Shown: positions 10,073 to 14,657 of the stretch, one piece after another
Numbering within the stretch: position 1 is the first letter of the stretch
Layout of the letters: every line of letters starts with the position of its first letter
Assembly: GCA_016292295.1 (NCBI GenBank)
Contig: JADNEJ010000595.1
Span: forward strand, 1-14,657
DNA length: 14,657 nucleotides
DNA from: Candidatus Thiodictyon intracellulare
GTDB taxonomy: Bacteria > Pseudomonadota > Gammaproteobacteria > Chromatiales > Chromatiaceae
Direction: 5' to 3'
Made by a program: the position numbers and the translations under genes
The notes under the pieces: model-generated
The model's input: only the letters and a program-made list of their open reading frames with translations
What the model was told of the DNA's origin: nothing
Databases searched by the model: none

Positions 10073-10433
10073 GGCATGGGGTCCTCGGCACTCGATGTCC
10101 GTCAGTGTGCATGCGAGGCCGGCGTTTGCAAGTGGGATGATCCGGGTACCCGACCGACGCGCGGTGACTGGTCTGTGCAGTGGACCTCTACGGTTGCACC
10201 GTGCGGACCGGGCGCTGCCGGCTGCAACCATGATCAAGGCAGCCCCGGGACTCCCGATCGCCGTCCGCTGAGCGGACGCTGCGCGCCCATCCCCCGAGCG
10301 TGAAAAGCTCTGGCGTGCCGGCCCTTGGTCGGTCAGAATCCCCTAGGAGAGCAAGCTGCCAAGCTCCGGCCTCGGCGCCGGTGGTCGGCGGTGTTCGTTT
10401 GAGCCCCATCCAACCCACTCTCGGAGCTACCCT
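10073..10433. other. Non-coding leader of the glt operon with a palindrome at 10262-10278
   Basis: I see no convincing gene in this 361-bp stretch. CGTCCGCT-G-AGCGGACG (10262-10278) is a perfect 8-bp inverted repeat around one base, 156 bp before the gltI start. It lacks a following T-run on either strand, so an operator is as likely as a structural element. A second inverted pair, GGTTGCA...TGCAACC, lies near 10193-10230. The operon promoter must lie here or just upstream, but no good -35/-10 pair is visible. Confidence 0.3.
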
Positions 10434-11330
10434 ATGAAACTGCCCCGTCTCGCCACCGTGGTGATCGGCAGCGTGCTGCTCGCCGGTTTCGTCCAGGCCC
10501 AAGAGCAGGTCGGAACGCTCAAAAAAATCAAGGATTCCGGTTCTATCACCCTGGGTCATCGTGAATCCTCGATCCCCTTCTCCTATTACGACGACAAGCA
10601 GCAAGTCATCGGTTACTCGCAGGAGATCGCGCTCAAGGTCGTGGATGCGGTCAAGCGCCGGTTACAGCTGCCGGAACTCAAGGTCGGACTCAATCCGGTT
10701 ACCTCCCAGAATCGTATCCCGCTGATCCAGAACGGCACCGTCGATCTCGAATGCGGTTCGACCACCAATACCGCCGAGCGTCAGAAGCAGGTCGCCTTTT
10801 CCGACAGCATCTTTGTCGTTGGCACCCGGCTGCTGACCAGGAAGGATTCCGGCATCAAGGACTTTCCCGAACTCGCCGGCAAGACGGTTGTGACCACGGC
10901 CGGTACCACCTCCGAGCGGCTGATCCGCAAGCTCAACGAAGACAAGAACATGGATATGCAGATCGTCTCCGCCAAGGATCACGGCGAGTCCTTCCTAATG
11001 CTGGAGACCGGTCGTGCGGTTGCCTTCATGATGGACGATGCACTGCTCTATGGTGAACTGGCCAAGGCCAAGCGCCCCGGTGACTGGATCGTGGTCGGTA
11101 CGCCGCAGTCCCTGGAGGCCTACGGTTGCGTATTACGCAAGGATGATCTCGAATTCAAGCAGCTGGTGAACGCGACCATCGCCGGGTTGCAGAAGAGCGG
11201 TGAGGCGAAAAAGCTCTACACCAAGTGGTTCGAGAATCCGATCCTGCCTAAGGGTCTGAACCTCAATTTCCCGCTCTCCGACGAGATGCAAAAGCTGTAT
11301 GCTAATCCCAATGACCAGGCCTATCCATGA
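10434..11330 (+). CDS. gltI: Glutamate/aspartate ABC transporter, periplasmic binding protein
   Basis: Captures acidic amino acids in the periplasm and delivers them to the GltJK permease. The 298-residue protein has a Sec signal peptide (MKLPRLATVVIGSVLLAGFV, cleavage after QA) and a family 3 solute-binding fold. Motifs include GSITLGHRESSIPFSYYDDK, VIGYSQEIALKVVDAV, LIQNGTVDLECGSTTNTAER and GKTVVTTAGTTSERLIRKLN. It continues with FMMDDALLYG and a C-terminal KWFENPILPKGLNLNFPLS, all closely like E. coli GltI. The start is set by the signal peptide. It is the first gene of a four-gene operon and overlaps gltJ by four bases. Exact substrate (Glu, Asp or both) cannot be read from sequence. Confidence 0.93.
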   Translation: MKLPRLATVVIGSVLLAGFVQAQEQVGTLKKIKDSGSITLGHRESSIPFSYYDDKQQVIGYSQEIALKVVDAVKRRLQLPELKVGLNPVTSQNRIPLIQNGTVDLECGSTTNTAERQKQVAFSDSIFVVGTRLLTRKDSGIKDFPELAGKTVVTTAGTTSERLIRKLNEDKNMDMQIVSAKDHGESFLMLETGRAVAFMMDDALLYGELAKAKRPGDWIVVGTPQSLEAYGCVLRKDDLEFKQLVNATIAGLQKSGEAKKLYTKWFENPILPKGLNLNFPLSDEMQKLYANPNDQAYP

Positions 11331-12064
11331 GCTACAGTTGGAATTGGGCGGTCTTTCTGAGCCCGACCCCGTCGGGCGACTCGACCTATATCGGTTGGCT
11401 GCTGCAAGGGCTACAATGGACCCTGATGCTCTCGCTCGGCGCCTGGGTCATTGCCTTCCTCCTGGGGACCCTGCTCGGGGTATTGCGTACGGTGCCGAGC
11501 CGCTGGCTGTCGCGGCTGGCTGCGGCCTATGTCGAGGCCTTTCGCAACGTACCGCTCCTGGTGCAACTGTTCACCTGGTATTTCGTCATTCCGGAATTGC
11601 TGCCAAGACCCTGGGGGGATGCCGTAAAGCAGACCGATCCGCTGACGCAGCAATTCTTCGCGGCCCTGCTGTGTCTGGGCTGCTTCACCGCGGCGCGGGT
11701 CTGCGAGCAGGTGCGCGCCGGCATCGGCTCGCTCCCGCGCGGGCAGCGGGCGGCCGGGCTGGCGCTCGGTCTGACTCTGCCCCAGACCTATTGCTATGTC
11801 CTGTTGCCGGGCGCGCTACGCCTCATACTGCCGCCGCTGACATCTGAATTTCTTAACGTATTCAAGAACTCGGCTGTCGCCTCGACGATCGGGCTGATCG
11901 AGTTGTCGCGCCAGAGTCAGCAGCTCGTCGATTATACGGCCCAGACCTATGAGGCCTTTATCGTCGTCACCCTGATGTATATGCTCATCAATGTTGCAGT
12001 GATGTTCGGTATGCGCTGGCTAGAGCACCGTACCCGCATCCCCGGCACCCTTGGGAGCAAGTGA
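11327..12064 (+). CDS. gltJ: Glutamate/aspartate ABC transporter permease GltJ
   Basis: One of two inner-membrane permeases of the acidic amino acid importer. The 245-residue protein begins [10 protein letters not shown] and has several hydrophobic helices (for example [20 protein letters not shown] and [20 protein letters not shown]). The HisMQ-family segment [20 protein letters not shown] is followed by the EAA-type coupling loop [28 protein letters not shown]. Later, [19 protein letters not shown] matches GltJ. The start ATG overlaps the gltI stop (ATGA), and the last base is shared with the gltK start. It needs GltK as partner and GltL for ATP hydrolysis. Confidence 0.95.
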   Translation: MSYSWNWAVFLSPTPSGDSTYIGWLLQGLQWTLMLSLGAWVIAFLLGTLLGVLRTVPSRWLSRLAAAYVEAFRNVPLLVQLFTWYFVIPELLPRPWGDAVKQTDPLTQQFFAALLCLGCFTAARVCEQVRAGIGSLPRGQRAAGLALGLTLPQTYCYVLLPGALRLILPPLTSEFLNVFKNSAVASTIGLIELSRQSQQLVDYTAQTYEAFIVVTLMYMLINVAVMFGMRWLEHRTRIPGTLGSK

Positions 12065-12741
12065 TGTACGAATTCGACTGGAGTTCGATCCTCGGGGCCC
12101 TGCCGATCCTGAGCCACGGGATGCTGGTGACGCTTGAGATCACCCTGACCGCCATCGTCATCGGCATCCTCTGGGGGACCCTGCTCGCCCTGGCCCGACT
12201 CTCGGACATCCGTCCCCTGGCCTGGCTCGCCGCCGGCTATGTGAACCTGTTCCGTGCGGTACCGCTGGTGATGGTGATCCTGTGGTTCTATCTGATCGTG
12301 CCGGCCTTGCTCAAGGACGTCATCGGCGCTGCTGCGGGGAGCGACATCCGCATGGTCTCGGCCCTGGTGGCCTTTGCGCTCTTCGAGTCCGCCTATTATG
12401 CGGAGATCATCCGCGCTGGGGTCCAGAGTGTGCCCAAGGGCCAAGTCAACGCCGCCTATGCCTTGGGTATGCCCTATGCCTTGACGATGCGACTGGTTGT
12501 GTTGCCGCAGGCCTTCCGCAACATGCTGCCGCTGCTGCTGACCCAGGTGATCATCCTGTTCCAGGACACCTCGCTCGTCTATGTCATCGGCCTGGCAGAT
12601 TTCTTCGGCGCGGCCTACAAGGTCGGCGATCGCGACGGACGCCTGGTGGAGATGGTGCTCTTTGCCGGCGCCGTCTATTTCGTCCTGTGCTTCGGCGCAT
12701 CGCTTCTGGTGCGGCAATTGCGGAAGAGGTTTGCCACATGA
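12064..12741 (+). CDS. gltK: Glutamate/aspartate ABC transporter permease GltK
   Basis: Second permease of the importer. From ATG 12064 it begins [10 protein letters not shown], the same opening as E. coli GltK, so this start is preferred to the GTG one codon earlier. The 225 residues contain [40 protein letters not shown] and the EAA loop [20 protein letters not shown]. They continue with [20 protein letters not shown] and [11 protein letters not shown]. It overlaps gltJ by one base and gltL by four, indicating tight translational coupling. The length and all permease motifs are normal. Confidence 0.95.
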   Translation: MYEFDWSSILGALPILSHGMLVTLEITLTAIVIGILWGTLLALARLSDIRPLAWLAAGYVNLFRAVPLVMVILWFYLIVPALLKDVIGAAAGSDIRMVSALVAFALFESAYYAEIIRAGVQSVPKGQVNAAYALGMPYALTMRLVVLPQAFRNMLPLLLTQVIILFQDTSLVYVIGLADFFGAAYKVGDRDGRLVEMVLFAGAVYFVLCFGASLLVRQLRKRFAT

Positions 12742-13472
12742 GCATGATTGAGATCGACCAGGTCTCCAAGTGGTACGGCGCCTTTCAGGTGCTGGCCGAC
12801 TGTAGCACCCAGGTGAATAAGGGGGAGGTCGTGGTGGTGTGCGGGCCCTCGGGCTCCGGTAAGAGCACCCTGATCCGCTGCGTCAATGGCCTGGAGGGCA
12901 TCCAGCAGGGCAACATCATCGTAAACGGTATTGCGCTGGCCGATCTCAAGACCAATTTGTCAAAATTGCGCTCCCGCGTCGGCATGGTTTTCCAGAATTT
13001 CGAGCTGTTCCCGCACTTGAGCGTCACCGACAATCTGACCATCGGGCAGATCAGGATGCTTGGACGCTCTAAAGAGGAGGCCCAGGCCCGCGGCCTCAAG
13101 ATGCTTGATCGTGTCGGACTCAAGGCCCAGGCGGCCAAGTACCCGGGCGCCCTGTCCGGCGGTCAGCAGCAGCGGGTCGCCATTGCCCGGGCGCTCGCGA
13201 TGGACCCGATCTGCATGTTGTTCGACGAGCCGACCTCCGCGCTCGACCCCGAGATGGTCAAGGAGGTGCTGGACGTCATGGTCGAACTGGCGACTGAGGG
13301 CATGACCATGATGTGCGTGACACACGAGATGGGCTTCGCGCGCAAGGTGGCCGACCGGGTGATTTTCATGGACCACGGCCGCATCGTCGAGGACGCGGCC
13401 AAGAGCGACTTCTTCGGTACCCCACGCTCGGAGCGGGTGCAGTTGTTCCTGTCCAAGATACTCCAGCACTGA
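12738..13472 (+). CDS. gltL: Glutamate/aspartate ABC transporter ATP-binding protein
   Basis: The cytoplasmic ATPase that powers the GltIJK importer. The 244 residues have Walker [10 protein letters not shown] (36-44), a Q-loop in [19 protein letters not shown], signature LSGGQQQR (139-146), Walker [12 protein letters not shown] (Asp163, Glu164) and the switch [15 protein letters not shown] (His196). The N-terminus [19 protein letters not shown] and the length match polar amino acid ATPases. It is the last gene of the operon; a REP-like palindrome pair 49 bp after the stop may mark the 3' end of the message, since no classical T-run terminator is seen. Confidence 0.97.
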   Translation: MSMIEIDQVSKWYGAFQVLADCSTQVNKGEVVVVCGPSGSGKSTLIRCVNGLEGIQQGNIIVNGIALADLKTNLSKLRSRVGMVFQNFELFPHLSVTDNLTIGQIRMLGRSKEEAQARGLKMLDRVGLKAQAAKYPGALSGGQQQRVAIARALAMDPICMLFDEPTSALDPEMVKEVLDVMVELATEGMTMMCVTHEMGFARKVADRVIFMDHGRIVEDAAKSDFFGTPRSERVQLFLSKILQH

Positions 13473-13520
13473 TCTTGTAGGATAATTCCGGATATCGGTA
13501 AGCGCGGCGGCCAGAGTCCG

Positions 13521-13596
13521 GTGGGAGCGGCTTCAGCCGCGACGCGACCTGGCGAACTGCCGTGATTTCGTCGCGGTTAAGGGCGTTGCCGCGACG
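13521..13596. repeat. REP-like palindrome pair after gltL
   Basis: The first unit GTGGGAGCGGCTTCAGCC GCGACG (13521-13544) holds the palindrome GCGGCT-TC-AGCCGC and resembles the GTGGGAGCGGC..AGCCGCGA type of repetitive extragenic palindrome. The second unit has CGTCGCGG (13569-13576) pairing with CCGCGACG (13589-13596) around 12 bases. The units lie in opposing orientation, as in BIME-like doublets. Position after an operon end suggests message 3'-end protection or termination, which is an inference. The rest of 13473-13676 holds only a short GCGTA tandem near 13602. Confidence 0.6.
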
Positions 13597-13676
13597 GGCA
13601 GCGTAGCGTAGCGAGCACCGTGTCAGCCGGGGCCGTCTCGCTTGTCGTCCCGTCTACGTCCGTCTACACTGACGTT

Positions 13677-13730
13677 ATGCGCCATCCCATCGATCTCAAG
13701 GTTGACTGCGTCTTCAAGGCCCTGCTAGCA
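13677..13730 (+). pseudogene. Rpn-type recombination-promoting nuclease, first 17 codons only
   Basis: From ATG 13677 the sequence reads MRHPIDLKVDCVFKALL, the characteristic opening of Rpn/PD-(D/E)XK transposase-like proteins (family style: ID.KVDCVFKALLG.EEN). The match ends at 13727; what follows, AGCAGCCTGTCGGACTT, looks like an insertion-sequence end, and the frame stops at 13745. The rest of the gene, expected at 250-300 residues, is absent from the window. Too short to have function. Confidence 0.5.
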
Positions 13731-13950
13731 GCCTGTCGGACTTAGCGACCGGCGCCACCGCCTGAGGCCCTTGGATGGGCTTTTGTGGCAAAAAAGGGAC
13801 TGTTTTCGGCTAGAAACGCAGTTTTCCGCGGTGTTCCCCTTACTGCAGACGTAATACGGTCATTCGTTTCAGGTTCCACGCCAGGCAGACCAGCGTCGAC
13901 TTGCCCTGGACGTTGTCTAGTCCATGGGTGAGAAATTGGCGGAAGCCCAT
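13731..13950 (-). mobile_element. IS1182-like relic: transposase 3' end and terminal region
   Basis: The minus strand from 13950 to the stop at 13840 encodes MGFRQFLTHGLDNVQGKSTL, VCLAWNLKRMTVLRLQ. The pattern GFRQFL..GL..VQG...LVC.A.NLKRM is the C-terminal signature of IS1182-family DDE transposases. Between the stop and 13731 lies a non-coding tail ending in a CCTGTCGGACTT-type terminus that abuts the cut Rpn gene, so this is probably the true IS end. The upstream part of the transposase is missing beyond 13950; bases 13951-14037 are unassigned. Non-functional. Confidence 0.6.
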
Positions 13951-14037
13951 CACCCTAAAAGGAGCAGTAGATGCTCGCTGCCCGCCGCGGGCCGTTCCTG
14001 GTCCGCGGATGGGTACACGCTGAGGCGAAATTCCGGC

Positions 14038-14657
14038 TATGCTGTGGCCGGCAAACCCGGCGGCGGGTGCAATTCGCGGCCGTGGAGGTATTTCACCAGG
14101 GCGGGGGAGAGCACGTGGTACAAGCGTTGCAGCGGTGTCAACTGCTCCGCAGTTTGGCGTAGTCTTTTGAAGAAGGCCGCGATCTCACGGCAGGCGTTGT
14201 CCACCCAGGCCGCTTCGGCATGCGGATGGCTAATTATGATGCGGGGGTCTGGCTGCTATGGCGGGTGAGGGGGCTTGATCACAAATCCGCCCAAGGCCAG
14301 CCGGCCCATGTGGGTTTGCGCGCGCAAGACCATGTTCTGCAAGGGAGCGGAGACGCCGGGACTGAACAAGGTAGGTGGAGTTATGATCAAGGTCGCGCGG
14401 GGGCATACAGCAGCAGCGGACGACTGGTAATGGCCTCGGTATGCTGACGAGGATCAGTCAGGCGCACGAACAGGCTCCACCAATTGTAGACCAACGCCGT
14501 GATGCGCGCCATGAAGCGGCAGCGCGTGATATTCTGGGTGGTGAAACCATCCCAACCCCAATGGTTCGTCAGCTCATCGAAGGGATTTTCCTAGTCGGCG
14601 CCGTCACGATAGAGTTGCGCGATGGTGAGGATCTCGTTGGCCAGTGAGGTCACCAGG
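14038..14657 (-). pseudogene. DDE transposase, broken and split by element copy C
   Basis: Entering from the right edge, the minus strand reads SLANEILTIAQLYRDGAD, a stop (TAG), then ENPFDELTNHWGWDGFTTQN, CRFMARITALVYNWWSLFVR and HTEAITSRPLLLYA. It is then interrupted by the 124-bp element. Beyond it come LTRHSSQT and, in another frame, IIISHPHAEAAWVDNACREI, AAFFKRLRQTAEQLTPLQRL, ending GLPATA at 14038. The ENPFDEL..WGW.GFTT and Y.WW..FVRL motifs are typical of large IS4/IS1380-like DDE transposases; I cannot settle the family. The gene has an in-frame stop, a frameshift and the insertion, so it is dead. Its N-terminal part lies outside the window. Confidence 0.65.
14271..14394 (+). mobile_element. 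124-bp TIR element, copy C (MITE-like)
   Basis: The copy begins GGGCTTGATCACAAATCC and ends GGAGTTATGATCAAGGTC, with the same length and interior as copies A and B and about 10% divergence from A. Its right inverted repeat has extra changes (GTAGGTGGAG instead of GTGGGCGGAA), so it looks older. No 9-bp duplication is evident: the flanks are CGGGTGAGG and GCGCGGGGG; a 6-bp GGGGGC match across the left end is ambiguous. It lies antisense within a dead transposase gene. Confidence 0.8.

Noticed and set aside
10226..10238. ATGATCAAGG upstream of gltI as a fourth element copy
   Set aside because: Only ten bases match the element end and the flanking sequence does not continue the similarity.

Overview
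The window looks like a chromosome segment of a gammaproteobacterium, most likely a purple sulfur bacterium (Chromatiaceae). The reasons are a Gly/Tyr/Pro-rich secreted protein resembling sulfur globule proteins, the pyrG-kdsA-eno-ftsB-ispD-ispF order typical of gammaproteobacteria, high GC, and decayed FNR-type and STAS/Cache genes of gammaproteobacterial type. The taxon is an inference from gene content; no rRNA gene or lineage marker is present.

Left part (1-3236) is a decaying accessory zone. It starts with remnants of IS630- and IS4-type transposases. Then, on the minus strand, come a Cache-domain membrane sensor gene, a small STAS-domain gene and an FNR-type oxygen-sensor gene. The sensor and FNR genes are each split by a 124-bp element with long terminal inverted repeats. 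In both cases removing the element plus one 9-bp target duplication rejoins the reading frame. The FNR gene also carries about three single-base frameshifts.

Central part (3326-9772) is healthy. A minus-strand gene for a putative sulfur globule protein has its own intrinsic terminator. It is followed on the plus strand by pyrG-kdsA (4-bp overlap), eno, ftsB and ispD-ispF (7-bp overlap), covering CTP synthesis, KDO synthesis for LPS, glycolysis, the division complex and the MEP isoprenoid pathway.

After a 660-bp gap holding a broken Uma2-like fragment comes a complete glutamate/aspartate-type ABC uptake operon (gltI-gltJ-gltK-gltL, 10434-13472), in which every gene overlaps the next by a few bases.

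The right end (13473-14657) is another insertion-sequence graveyard: a REP-like palindrome pair, the first 17 codons of an Rpn-type nuclease gene cut by an IS1182-like relic, and a broken DDE transposase containing the third copy of the 124-bp element.

The most notable feature is this 124-bp MITE-like family. There are three copies of identical length, about 87-90% identical by hand alignment, with roughly 23-bp terminal inverted repeats and no transposase. Two copies have clear 9-bp target duplications inside formerly functional regulatory genes.
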